From positions 124,001 to 188,000 of the forward strand of contig CAWKOX010000007.1 of the NCBI GenBank assembly GCA_963851095.1: a DNA stretch of 64,000 bases. The letters are read 5' to 3'. Source of the stretch: Oleispira sp963851095 (GTDB lineage: Bacteria > Pseudomonadota > Gammaproteobacteria > Pseudomonadales > Oceanobacteraceae). This document shows positions 54,895 to 63,714 of the stretch, one piece after another. Under the pieces are notes generated by a model, which saw only the letters and a program-made list of their open reading frames with translations, ran no database searches and had not been told where the DNA came from. Position numbers and translations under genes: made by a program. Position 1 is the stretch's first letter, and every line of letters begins with the position of its first letter.

Positions 54895-56931
54895 TTAAAA
54901 AGCCAGTCTCGTTAATTCAATTCCCAAATAAACATAGCGACCTGCCTCGGGGCGGAGATCGCTGCCGGTGCTAAAGTCACGCTGACTATTGGTTAAATTA
55001 TTGATGCCGGCGAAAAGATTGATCGACTCAGATGGGTAATAATTCCACTTAAGGTCAACCTCTGAGTAGGCGGGTGTGACCAAAGTATTTTCGCTGTCGG
55101 AAAACTGTTTGGAATAATATTGATATTTAAGCGCCAATTTATTTTTGTGATTGAGATAAAAATCTAAGCTGGTTTTTACATCATGCTCTGGGCGACTGGT
55201 GAGGAATTTTCCAGTTGATTTATTGATCGCTTCTAAATACGCATAACCAAGATTTGTTGTGAACCAAGAATTCACGTCGTAAGCAATACTGAACTCAAAT
55301 CCTGACGTTTTGGCACGATCAATATTGCCATAGATATTAGCTACAACTTCATCACCGTATTGGCTGGTTAACTGATTCGTTTTATCTTGGTCGACATAAA
55401 AATCGATTAAGTTTTTAATGTCGTTACGGTAAATACTCATATCAAAACTTAAATCGTTATTATTACTGTATTCCAAACTGGCTTGAACATTGATTGAAGA
55501 TTCAGGCTCTAATGCTTCGTTGCCCAATAAAACGTAACCAATATGGCTATGATCAAAAAAGTGATGCAGCTCTTTTAGCGTCGGTGTTCGATAACCATGA
55601 CCTGCGCCCAAGCGAAGGTTAAGGTGGTTGTTTCCGGTAAGAATCGGCATGTATTGCAGATTCAACATAGGAGAAAATTTCGTGCCATATTTATCGTTAT
55701 TATTAATACGGCCGCTGGCCAAAACTTCTAACGTCGAACTGGCTTGTTGGCTTACCTGAAAAAATCCGTTGTGGTTGTTTAACTTTTTACTATCGACTTC
55801 TGTCGCAACCGTCTTGGTGGTGCCGTCATTTTTATGCGAGGTCGCATTCATTTCATCATTAAGGGCTTCAATGCCGAAAACATAATGGCTAGTATTATGA
55901 TGGCTGCCGTTATGGGTGTAGCTATACTGCGCAGTCAAGCCATTATGCTGAATGTCAGTGATACGGTTTTGTTCAATGTGAGGGGTGCTGACTAAATCTT
56001 GTTGAGATTCGTTTTTATAAGCTTCATGGCTGTAACTTAATTTCAGAGCCCCTAGCTCGCCATTGTCTTTTTCTAATACCGCCATTAGTGCATTTTTTTC
56101 GGTAAGATCAATTTTATCTTGTGGAACGTTACCGATGCCGCCGACAAAATTATCTTTGTTCGTTTTTACGTCTTCGCGATAGAATCTAGGAGCAAATAAT
56201 AAAGAAATCGTAGGCGTTATCTGAGTGGCATTACGAATACTTAAATTTGATTTGTAACCTTCCCAGCCTTGAGATTCTTTAGTATCGGGTGCGCGGAAGC
56301 CTGACGAAATTTGGTTATCGCTGACAATCTGAAAAGCATTGACCTTATTCGCATGACTAAAATTAAGATTTAAATGCTGCTTACCAAAAGGAATAGAATC
56401 GTATGGTAAATCTTGATCGCCCCACGATCCTCCAATGTATTTTAGCCCTGCACGAGCGCCTTGCTCTGGCTGGCGTGTAATAACATTCACTACGCCACCC
56501 ATTGCACTGGTGCCATAAATAGCTGACATAGAGCCTTTGCTGATTTCAATGCGCTCAACATCACCGATGGCAATTTGTGAAATATCCACACTGCTTCCTG
56601 TGCCCGCTGCTACAGGATTTCCATCAATCAAAATAGCGACTCGATCAGAATCATAACCTTGCAGCCATACACCAAGGCCAGGTTTTCCTGTAATTGGTTT
56701 TAACTGTACACCCGCGGTATAGCGTAAGGCATCGGCCAAGTTCAGAGCATGAGACTCTTCAATCGCCGCACGATCAATCAACTCTACACGCACTGGCTGT
56801 TCACTTAAGCGCGCGTAATGCTGGCCATGCGCGGTCACTTCTTGCGTATCTAACTGAATCGTTTCTGACCTCGCAGAAAATGCTGCCATCAAGCTTATTA
56901 ACAGGAAGGAATACGGGTGAAAAATAGTCAT
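54895..56931 (-). CDS. TonB-dependent outer-membrane receptor, HmuR-like
   Basis: 678 residues. A signal peptide (ending FSARSE) precedes a plug domain (QLDTQEVTAHG, ADALRYTAGV, VERIEISKGSMSAIYGTSAMGGVVNVITRQP across about 130-155) and a 22-strand barrel ending in a typical aromatic residue (YVYLGIELTRLAF). A TonB box is not certain. Context with HmuY-like and CobN-like proteins makes heme or another metal tetrapyrrole the likely cargo. Fur-like sites lie just upstream, so iron control is expected. Confidence 0.9.
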   Translation of the reverse strand: MTIFHPYSFLLISLMAAFSARSETIQLDTQEVTAHGQHYARLSEQPVRVELIDRAAIEESHALNLADALRYTAGVQLKPITGKPGLGVWLQGYDSDRVAILIDGNPVAAGTGSSVDISQIAIGDVERIEISKGSMSAIYGTSAMGGVVNVITRQPEQGARAGLKYIGGSWGDQDLPYDSIPFGKQHLNLNFSHANKVNAFQIVSDNQISSGFRAPDTKESQGWEGYKSNLSIRNATQITPTISLLFAPRFYREDVKTNKDNFVGGIGNVPQDKIDLTEKNALMAVLEKDNGELGALKLSYSHEAYKNESQQDLVSTPHIEQNRITDIQHNGLTAQYSYTHNGSHHNTSHYVFGIEALNDEMNATSHKNDGTTKTVATEVDSKKLNNHNGFFQVSQQASSTLEVLASGRINNNDKYGTKFSPMLNLQYMPILTGNNHLNLRLGAGHGYRTPTLKELHHFFDHSHIGYVLLGNEALEPESSINVQASLEYSNNNDLSFDMSIYRNDIKNLIDFYVDQDKTNQLTSQYGDEVVANIYGNIDRAKTSGFEFSIAYDVNSWFTTNLGYAYLEAINKSTGKFLTSRPEHDVKTSLDFYLNHKNKLALKYQYYSKQFSDSENTLVTPAYSEVDLKWNYYPSESINLFAGINNLTNSQRDFSTGSDLRPEAGRYVYLGIELTRLAF

Positions 56932-56949
56932 TGATAAACACGTTGGTAG

Positions 56950-56995
56950 CGAATGAGATTCGAATGCTATTGCATATGAGAATCATTCGCAATAG
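56950..56995. promoter_or_regulatory. Fur-box-like sequences between hmuR-like and exbB-like genes
   Basis: GCATATGAGAATCATTCGC (56972-56990) agrees at 13 of 19 positions with the Fur consensus, and GCGAATGAGATTC (56950-56962) is a near mirror of GAGAATCATTCGC. Located 20-60 bases before the receptor start and about 75-110 before the divergent gene, it could control both sides in response to iron. Confidence 0.7.
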
Positions 56996-57063
56996 AATGC
57001 GCGAAATTAATTTGGTTAGATCAAAAGGTCTGTACCAAATACACCCCATAAACTTCTACAAAA

Positions 57064-57606
57064 ATGTATTTGGATATCACCATGATCTCGTCTATTGAAT
57101 TCTTTATGTATCGCATCAGCGATTTACTACTAGCCCCCGTTTTAATCGCCATTTTGTTTGTTTTCTTTTTTGGTTTTTATAGCTTAGGGCAGGTCGCTGC
57201 GCAGTCATGGCAGCGTCGATCTGTAGACAGTGCTGGATACACCATTCACCAACATCAGAAAAAAATTCAAACCAAAGACTTTGACGAACTTGAATTATTT
57301 GCCTTCAAACAGCTGGAATTTTTAAAGCTGGTTACCAAGGTCGCGCCGATGCTTGGCTTAATTGCCACCATGATTCCCATGGGCCCCGCATTAAAAAGTC
57401 TTGCCGACGGCAATATTCAAGGAATTTCAGAAAACCTATCCATTGCCTTTGCCGCCGTGATTTTTGCCTTAGTAGCCGCTTCGTTAACCTTTATCGCGGT
57501 ATCGATTAAGAAACGTTGGTTGGCTCAAGACCTCGTAGCTATTAAACAAGCGTTAGAGCAAGACAACCAACCCGCTTTTCAATTAAAAGCGGTTAAAGAG
57601 GCTTAA
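57064..57606 (+). CDS. ExbB/TolQ/MotA-family proton-channel protein
   Basis: 180 residues with three membrane helices: about 20-42 (LLLAPVLIAILFVFFFGFYS), 97-115 (KVAPMLGLIATMIPMGPALK) and 135-155 (AFAAVIFALVAASLTFIAVS). The GLIATMIPMG segment is the MotA/ExbB signature. A later in-frame ATG (57082) is also possible as start. With the DUF2149 protein 2 bases downstream it likely forms an ExbB/ExbD-like energising unit for the receptor or for the exported CobN-like protein. Confidence 0.88.
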   Translation: MYLDITMISSIEFFMYRISDLLLAPVLIAILFVFFFGFYSLGQVAAQSWQRRSVDSAGYTIHQHQKKIQTKDFDELELFAFKQLEFLKLVTKVAPMLGLIATMIPMGPALKSLADGNIQGISENLSIAFAAVIFALVAASLTFIAVSIKKRWLAQDLVAIKQALEQDNQPAFQLKAVKEA

Positions 57607-57608
57607 TT

Positions 57609-57944
57609 ATGAAGTTTTTAACCGACGATGATGATCTAGATCCCATTACTACCGCGGTGAATTTGGTCGATGTTTTTTTAGTGATTATTGCTGCTTTGAT
57701 TATTTCCATTGCGCTAAATCCGCTTAATCCTTTTAGCAGCGAAAGTGTCACCGTGATTAAAAACGAAGGTGAACCCAATATGGAAATTATTGTGAAAGAG
57801 GGCAATGAAATAAAAAAATTCAAATCCAATGGCGATATTGGCAGTGGTAATGGTGAGAAAGCGGGCACCGCGTATCAGATGAAAGACGGCTCTATGGTCT
57901 ATGTGCCAAAAAATAAAGATGAGAAAGGACATAAAAATGATTAA
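57609..57944 (+). CDS. DUF2149 protein, ExbD-like partner
   Basis: 111 residues: one membrane helix near the N-terminus (VDVFLVIIAALIISIALN, about 20-37) and a polar C-terminal region of about 70 residues. Asp21 at the entry of the helix corresponds in place to the proton-binding Asp of ExbD/MotB. DUF2149 genes occur with MotA/ExbB and CobN-like genes in bacteria and archaea. It lies 2 bases after the ExbB-like gene and overlaps the CobN-like gene by 8 bases. Confidence 0.85.
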   Translation: MKFLTDDDDLDPITTAVNLVDVFLVIIAALIISIALNPLNPFSSESVTVIKNEGEPNMEIIVKEGNEIKKFKSNGDIGSGNGEKAGTAYQMKDGSMVYVPKNKDEKGHKND

Positions 57945-60900
57945 GCGATTGACTAAGCGGAGCGCGAGTTTACAGTGCAAAGAGCAGTGTAGAGATAAGT
58001 ACAAAGATAAATACAAAGAGAAGAAAATATTAACCCAAGGGTTATATAAATCATTAATCGTTTTATTAAGCTTTTTTACTTTTATCAGTGCAAGCCATGC
58101 AGATAGTCATGCAGATAGCCAAGAGTCTAACCAAGCCTCTAAGCCTGTAGCCCCCGCGAAAATATTATTTTTGGGAGATAACCATTTATCCAAAGCCAAA
58201 AGTACAATATTAATTGAGTCAGCAAAAAAGCAAGGATTAACCCTAGAGGCAATGAGTGCCGGTAAATTTTCTAAAGACAAAGGCATGGAAACGTTGTGTG
58301 ATTACGAGCTTGTCTTAATGCAAGCTGTAAGCGAAGAAGCGGCAGGAGGAATGTACGGTGCATATCCTAAAGCCATCGCGCAATGCGGCAATATTCAAGC
58401 GCTTACCAATGGCTTTGACCAGTTTACAGGCTTAAATAAAGGAATCTCGGCCGATGACAAACAAGCCATCAATATATATTTATCAAATGGCATACGCATT
58501 AATTTTGAAAATATGTTTGCTTATATCAATACCCATTTATTCAATACGCAGCAAGCGTATAAAACCGCCACTATCTTGCCGGAAAACGGTTTTTATCACC
58601 CTCAATTCCCAAATCAATTGACAGGAGATAAAACCGAATTTTATAACTGGCTAGACGCAAACAGTAGCAGCCGCGAAATCAAGGAAAGTAATAACCTTCA
58701 TAAGGTTAATATCGCCGTGTTATTTCATCGCAGCGCCATCGAAAGTGAACAAACCCAAATAGTCGATTCGACCTTAGCAGCGATTGAAAAAAATGGCGCA
58801 AATGCGTTTGCTGTTTTCTTTGACGGTTCCGATAACGAAGACTTCATTCAGCTCATTGAAGGCAACGTAAATAGCCTGATTAATTACCGCATGCTGCACG
58901 AAGCACAAAAAAATAAAGACGCGTTTGCACGTTTAAATGTACCCGTATTACATGGATTAACGTATCGTGACGGCGATCGTGAAGCGTTTGATGCTGACCA
59001 TGCAGGCATTAGCGCCATGATGTCACCTTACTTTTTGATGATGCCAGAAAGTGCAGGGATTATAGACCCTACCATGATCGCCACAACCGATCCTAAAACC
59101 CGTATTGCTCAGCCTATGCTGGATCACATTGATGCCATGGCTCAACGCGCCATTAAACAAGGGCAATTAAGCGCAAAAGCGAATGCCGATAAAAAGCTCT
59201 CGTTATTTATTTGGAACTACCCTCCTGGGGATAAAAATATGGGCGCGGCATTTTTAAACGTTCCCGATTCTATTGTGAACATCACCTCCGCAATGAAAGA
59301 AGCGGGTTACACCGTCGATGTTCAATCATCTGAAACCTTAATCGATAACATCGGCCAGATACTGCGTCCCTTTTATTCTAAGCAAGGTTTAGAAGCGTTA
59401 ATGGACAAAGGCTTAAGTGATTATCTGCCCGTTAAAGACTATACCGATTGGTTAAATACATTACCCAGCACCATTAAAGATGACATCATTGCGCATTGGG
59501 GAGACCCCGTTCAGCATCCGTATGTGCGCAGCGTAAATGGCGAACCGGCGTTTATTATTCCGCAAATGAAATTAGGTAATTTAATCATCATGCCGCAACC
59601 GTCGCGCAGCGATGATGCCGATAAGCATAAAAAGCTGTACCACAATACTAATGCTCCGATTAATCACTTTTATCTAGCCGTATACTTATACGCGAAAGAA
59701 AAATTCAAAGTAGACGCCTTTATTAACCTCGGTACTCACGGATCACAAGAATGGTTGCCTGGTAAAGAACGCGGCTTGTCGATGTACGACGCACCTCAAT
59801 TAACGGTCGGTAATGTGCCGGTTGTATACCCTTATATTATGGATAACGTGGGCGAAGCCATGCAGGGTAAACGTCGTGGTCGCGCGACCATGATTTCTCA
59901 TATGACACCGGGCTTTGCCGAAGCAGGTTACTATGGCGACATGGCCGAGCTAGAAGAATTTTTAGAAGAACACATGCTACTGGCAGAAGGTAAAACTAAG
60001 CAGGTCGTAGAAAAGAATATTATTGATCTAGCCGCTGCGCTGAATGTGTTTGAAGACGTAAGTTTTACCGAAGCTCAAATGCGTGAAAACTTCGATGAGT
60101 TTATGGATGTACTACACGATTATATGCATGAACTGGCTGCTGAATCTCAACCGCTGGGTATGCACACCTTTGGCGATACTCTTAACGACATTCACCTAAT
60201 GACCACCGTTGCGCAAATGCTCGGCTCTGAATTTAAAACCCAAGCCAGTACGTTTGAAAACAAACACGATATTAAACTTCATAATAACCCCGATGTCTTT
60301 TCTCAAAAAATGGAAGACAACAAGGTCGTTCAAATAGACGATACCTCAGGCTTTAAATTTTTATGGGCAAGCTTAATCGAACATCAATCATTAGAGGTTT
60401 CGGATTCTCTGGCTAACTATCTAGAGCAGGCGAAAGACTTTGTCCAGCGTATTCGCGGTCAGCAAGAACTGCCTAGCTTGCTATCGGCATTGCAGGGAGA
60501 GTTTGTCGACGTTGGTTATGGTGGCGACCCGGTGCGTTCACACGACGCCGTGCCAACAGGAAAAAACTTATTAGGCTTTAATCCTGCCAAAGTGCCTTCA
60601 AAAGCCGCGTGGGAAGTGGGCCAAAAACTGGTTGAAGACTTAATCGCAAAACACTATGCCGAAAAAGGCGAATACCCGAATAAGCTCGCATTTTCATTGT
60701 GGTCGTTAGAAACCATGCGACATCACGGTGTGCTTGAAAGCCAGGTATTAGCCGCTATGGGGGTAAAACCTAAGTGGGATGAAAATGGCTTTCTACGTGG
60801 CACCGAGATTATTCCGTATAGCGAACTGCAACGTCCACGGGTTGATGTTGTGATGTCGGCAACGGGCTTATATCGCGACGCCTTCCCTAATGTGATGTTG

Positions 60901-62055
60901 ATGCTAGCGAAAGCGATTAAGCAAGTTGCCGAACTGAAAGAAGACAACAACTCGATTTATAAAAATAGCGAAGCACTAAAAGCCGAACTAATAGCAGAAG
61001 GTAAAAGCACAGAAGAAGCGAACTACTTATCCAGCGTACGCATATTCTCTAACGAAACGGGCGCTTATGGCAGCGGCTTAGCGGATACCAGTTTAGCCAG
61101 TGATACTTGGGAAACCGATGCAAAATTATCAGACTTATATTTAAAACGAATGGGGTATGCTTTTGGCAGTGATGCAAAGCGCTGGAGCGATAAAGTATCA
61201 GGTTTATACGGCAAAGCACTTTCTGGAACCGATGCGGTGTTATTCAGCCGCTCGACCAACTTATACGGCATGATCACCAGTGATGACCCTTTCCAATATT
61301 TTGGCGGAATGTCATTAGCCATTCGTAATCTAGACGGCAAAAGCCCAGAAATGTACATCGCCAATTTACGTGAGAAGAATAAAGTAAAAAGCGAAAGCTT
61401 CGACCGCTTTATGGCGCGTGAATTACGCAACCGTAGCTTCCATCCTCGTTGGATAGAAGAAGTGCAAAAAGAAGGCTACTCCGGTGCGCTGCAAATGCTG
61501 GATCGCATGAACAACTTCTGGGGCTGGACAGTCATGCACCCCGATGGCATTACCGATAGTCAATGGCAAGAATTCGCCGACATCTACGTGAAAGATAAAT
61601 ACGACATGGATATGCGAGAGTTCTTTGAAAACTCAAACCCAACTAACTTAGCGCAAATGATTGAGCGTATGCTAGAAGCCGAGCGCAAAGACTATTGGCA
61701 AACCGACGATGAAACCATTAAACAATTGGTCGAAACCTATCTTGAAGTTGAACGTGACCATAAAGTACTGAGCGACAATAAAACCTTTAAAGATTATGTC
61801 GCCGATAAAGCACAAGGGTTTGGGCTAGGCGCTTTATTAGCCGCAAGTGATACCGCAGTTGCACAAGACTTGGCAGAGCAGACTCAAGCCAATAGCGCAG
61901 AAGAGATGGTAGAGGGGCAAAAGCTAGAGCAACAAGAGCAGCCACAGATAGACGATGAATACAATTGGCAAACACTGGGGTTTGTCTTACTGCTATTATT
62001 TGCTTTTGTTGTGGGTGGGGCGGTGCAATTTCGATCTGCAAGATTTGCAAGATAA
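57937..62055 (+). CDS. Exported membrane-anchored CobN-like protein (HmuS type)
   Basis: About 1372 residues from ATG 57937, chosen for AAAGGA 7 bases upstream; the frame opens 12 codons earlier. CobN/BchH-type chelatase large subunit sequence fills most of it (YLYAKEKFKVDAFINLGTHGSQEWLPGKE, YPYIMDNVGEAMQGKRRGRA, ELQRPRVDVVMSATGLYRDAFP in parts). An N-terminal signal-like helix (SLIVLLSFFTFISASHADS), after a basic Lys/Tyr-rich leader, and a C-terminal helix (TLGFVLLLLFAFVVGGAVQF) predict a periplasmic protein anchored in the inner membrane. No cobS, cobT or other cobalamin gene is near. By context it matches HmuS of heme-uptake loci, which is thought to remove iron from heme. Confidence 0.85.
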   Translation: MIKRLTKRSASLQCKEQCRDKYKDKYKEKKILTQGLYKSLIVLLSFFTFISASHADSHADSQESNQASKPVAPAKILFLGDNHLSKAKSTILIESAKKQGLTLEAMSAGKFSKDKGMETLCDYELVLMQAVSEEAAGGMYGAYPKAIAQCGNIQALTNGFDQFTGLNKGISADDKQAINIYLSNGIRINFENMFAYINTHLFNTQQAYKTATILPENGFYHPQFPNQLTGDKTEFYNWLDANSSSREIKESNNLHKVNIAVLFHRSAIESEQTQIVDSTLAAIEKNGANAFAVFFDGSDNEDFIQLIEGNVNSLINYRMLHEAQKNKDAFARLNVPVLHGLTYRDGDREAFDADHAGISAMMSPYFLMMPESAGIIDPTMIATTDPKTRIAQPMLDHIDAMAQRAIKQGQLSAKANADKKLSLFIWNYPPGDKNMGAAFLNVPDSIVNITSAMKEAGYTVDVQSSETLIDNIGQILRPFYSKQGLEALMDKGLSDYLPVKDYTDWLNTLPSTIKDDIIAHWGDPVQHPYVRSVNGEPAFIIPQMKLGNLIIMPQPSRSDDADKHKKLYHNTNAPINHFYLAVYLYAKEKFKVDAFINLGTHGSQEWLPGKERGLSMYDAPQLTVGNVPVVYPYIMDNVGEAMQGKRRGRATMISHMTPGFAEAGYYGDMAELEEFLEEHMLLAEGKTKQVVEKNIIDLAAALNVFEDVSFTEAQMRENFDEFMDVLHDYMHELAAESQPLGMHTFGDTLNDIHLMTTVAQMLGSEFKTQASTFENKHDIKLHNNPDVFSQKMEDNKVVQIDDTSGFKFLWASLIEHQSLEVSDSLANYLEQAKDFVQRIRGQQELPSLLSALQGEFVDVGYGGDPVRSHDAVPTGKNLLGFNPAKVPSKAAWEVGQKLVEDLIAKHYAEKGEYPNKLAFSLWSLETMRHHGVLESQVLAAMGVKPKWDENGFLRGTEIIPYSELQRPRVDVVMSATGLYRDAFPNVMLMLAKAIKQVAELKEDNNSIYKNSEALKAELIAEGKSTEEANYLSSVRIFSNETGAYGSGLADTSLASDTWETDAKLSDLYLKRMGYAFGSDAKRWSDKVSGLYGKALSGTDAVLFSRSTNLYGMITSDDPFQYFGGMSLAIRNLDGKSPEMYIANLREKNKVKSESFDRFMARELRNRSFHPRWIEEVQKEGYSGALQMLDRMNNFWGWTVMHPDGITDSQWQEFADIYVKDKYDMDMREFFENSNPTNLAQMIERMLEAERKDYWQTDDETIKQLVETYLEVERDHKVLSDNKTFKDYVADKAQGFGLGALLAASDTAVAQDLAEQTQANSAEEMVEGQKLEQQEQPQIDDEYNWQTLGFVLLLLFAFVVGGAVQFRSARFAR

Positions 62056-62071
62056 CCAGGGCAGAGTTGAA

Positions 62072-62217
62072 TACTGCGATATTTTAACGTTAAAAAGCGA
62101 TGGCTGTGAAGCATTGGTCTATTAAGCATTGGTCTATAAAGCCAATGCTGTCCTTATCAGGACAAAGCCATTCGTGATCTACGAGAAGCGCTGAGTACTA
62201 ACTTAAAGAAAAGTTAG
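62072..62217 (+). pseudogene. Decayed fragment of a TPR protein gene
   Basis: Translation gives YCDILTLKSDGCEALVY, then a stop, KANAVL and, after a deletion and frame change, DKAIRDLREALS. This mirrors YDDILKLKSNDCEALTYKA, DAVL and DEAIRYLREALS in the intact TPR gene at 52728-53651. A 15-base tandem duplication (62111-62125 and 62126-62140) brings in the stop. About 100 bases of the parent region are missing. The remaining bases to 62396 hold only a probable promoter for the next gene. Confidence 0.75.
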
Positions 62218-62396
62218 TCAATCTTAATTCTGATTCTGATCAATTTTTAATGAAATATCATCAGTTCTTCCTAGTATTATTTTTTAATACACTAATTGTC
62301 ATATTTTCTCTATTAAGTGTTCAGAGATGATAAATATTGCTTTATTATCCCCGCGCCAAAACTATTGGCAAAAAATATTACATGGAGTAAAGAAAA

Positions 62397-63605
62397 ATGG
62401 CGAATCGTAGACAAATCACTTTGTTGAGTTTACCCATTGTTGCATTAACCGCTTGTGTTCAACAGGTTAATCCAATTTGGGAAACGTACTTTTCGACCTC
62501 GCAAAATAATAATAATATCGAATGGTTGAATCATTTAACGTTAGATAATACTAGAGACCTTCTATTAACGGGTGGCAATATCACTACCGGTGCTAATCGA
62601 AATGAAGATGGTTTCTTAGCAAAATACGACCAGCAGGGCAGTCAAATTTGGGCAACTAAATATGAACTTCCTGCAAGCGCAAGTAATAGCACACATTCTA
62701 ATGAAAAATTAATTGAATCTCGGGTTGATGATGACGGATATATTTATTCTGTTGGCCGACGCTTTGAAACAATTGATGGCGTCGTTCAAGAATCATCGTT
62801 CGTGATGAAGGTTAACCAAGATGGAAAATTCATTTGGACAACTAAAATCAGTGATAGTCATGATGTTTTCGATTTAGAAGTCTATGAAAATTCGGTCTAT
62901 GTGACTGGCTTTGCAACTCAGCGCTTATCTAAAGACGGCGATGTAGAGCTTACGATTAATAATGCAGATCGCGCTTGGGATATTGAAGTTGATATGCAAG
63001 GCAACATGTATGTTGCATCGAGACATGACTTAGTGCAATACGATTCAAGTGGTACATTGAATTGGCAGTATAGCCATGCTTCTACAGAGTTGAGTTATCG
63101 CGCAAACATTGAGTTAGACGAAGCGAATAACAGCCTTGTTTTATTGCAAGCGGATGGCGATAGTCGTTATCTTTTGCAAAGCTTTTCAATGTTTGGTGAT
63201 TCTAACTGGAATAAATCAATTAGCTTAACCAGTGATAATAGCTTTTCAGGAAAGCCAAAGTTAATCGTAGATGATTCAGCCATTTGGTTCGCGTTCTCAA
63301 ACGATAGCCAAACTAAAGTGGGGAAAGTCTCTACTGCAGGAAGCAGCCAATGGACCTTTACTGAGCAACAAGGCCCTATTCATGGTCTAGGCAAGCTAGC
63401 AAATGGAAATATTGCAGTAACGGGTGCTGGTCATAGTGTATTACTGGATAGCAAAGGTAAGCAATTAGCTAAAAATGATACGTCGCGTGCGGCAAGCAAT
63501 ACTTCAGGTAGTATTGTCGTTGATGGTAATAAGATGTTTGTTGGAACGTCTGTATCGACGAGTGAAAGTGGTATTGCTGTTCATTTAACAATGTTTGAAC
63601 AATAA
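62397..63605 (+). CDS. Lipoprotein with beta-propeller-like repeats
   Basis: 402 residues. Lipobox VALTACVQ marks Cys20. The rest consists of repeated short beta units with Asp/Gly turns (GFLAKYDQQGSQIWATKY, SFVMKVNQDGKFIWTTKI, DLVQYDSSGTLNWQYS), in the style of PQQ-like or delta-60 propellers. No catalytic motif is seen. Start follows TGGAGTAAAG. Function unknown; likely at the cell surface or in the periplasm. Confidence 0.8.
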   Translation: MANRRQITLLSLPIVALTACVQQVNPIWETYFSTSQNNNNIEWLNHLTLDNTRDLLLTGGNITTGANRNEDGFLAKYDQQGSQIWATKYELPASASNSTHSNEKLIESRVDDDGYIYSVGRRFETIDGVVQESSFVMKVNQDGKFIWTTKISDSHDVFDLEVYENSVYVTGFATQRLSKDGDVELTINNADRAWDIEVDMQGNMYVASRHDLVQYDSSGTLNWQYSHASTELSYRANIELDEANNSLVLLQADGDSRYLLQSFSMFGDSNWNKSISLTSDNSFSGKPKLIVDDSAIWFAFSNDSQTKVGKVSTAGSSQWTFTEQQGPIHGLGKLANGNIAVTGAGHSVLLDSKGKQLAKNDTSRAASNTSGSIVVDGNKMFVGTSVSTSESGIAVHLTMFEQ

Positions 63606-63630
63606 GTTAACCTCGTTAATTTACTGTTTT

Positions 63631-63668
63631 AATAGCTCAGTGGCTAAACTCACTGGGCTATTATCTTC
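63631..63668. terminator. Hairpin between convergent genes
   Basis: AATAGCTCAGTG (63631-63642) pairs with CACTGGGCTATT (63651-63662), 12 bp with one G-U, 8-base loop, followed by ATCTTC; read in reverse it is followed by AAAACAG. It lies between the lipoprotein gene and the LuxR-type gene. Confidence 0.65.
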
Positions 63669-63714
63669 ATCTATACCATGATTACTTATGTAGAATGTCT
63701 GGTTAGTTTTGTGT

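Noticed and set aside
57937..62055. Cobaltochelatase CobN for cobalamin synthesis
   Set aside because: Signal-like N-terminus, C-terminal membrane anchor, no cobS/cobT or other cob genes, and neighbours of a heme-uptake type.
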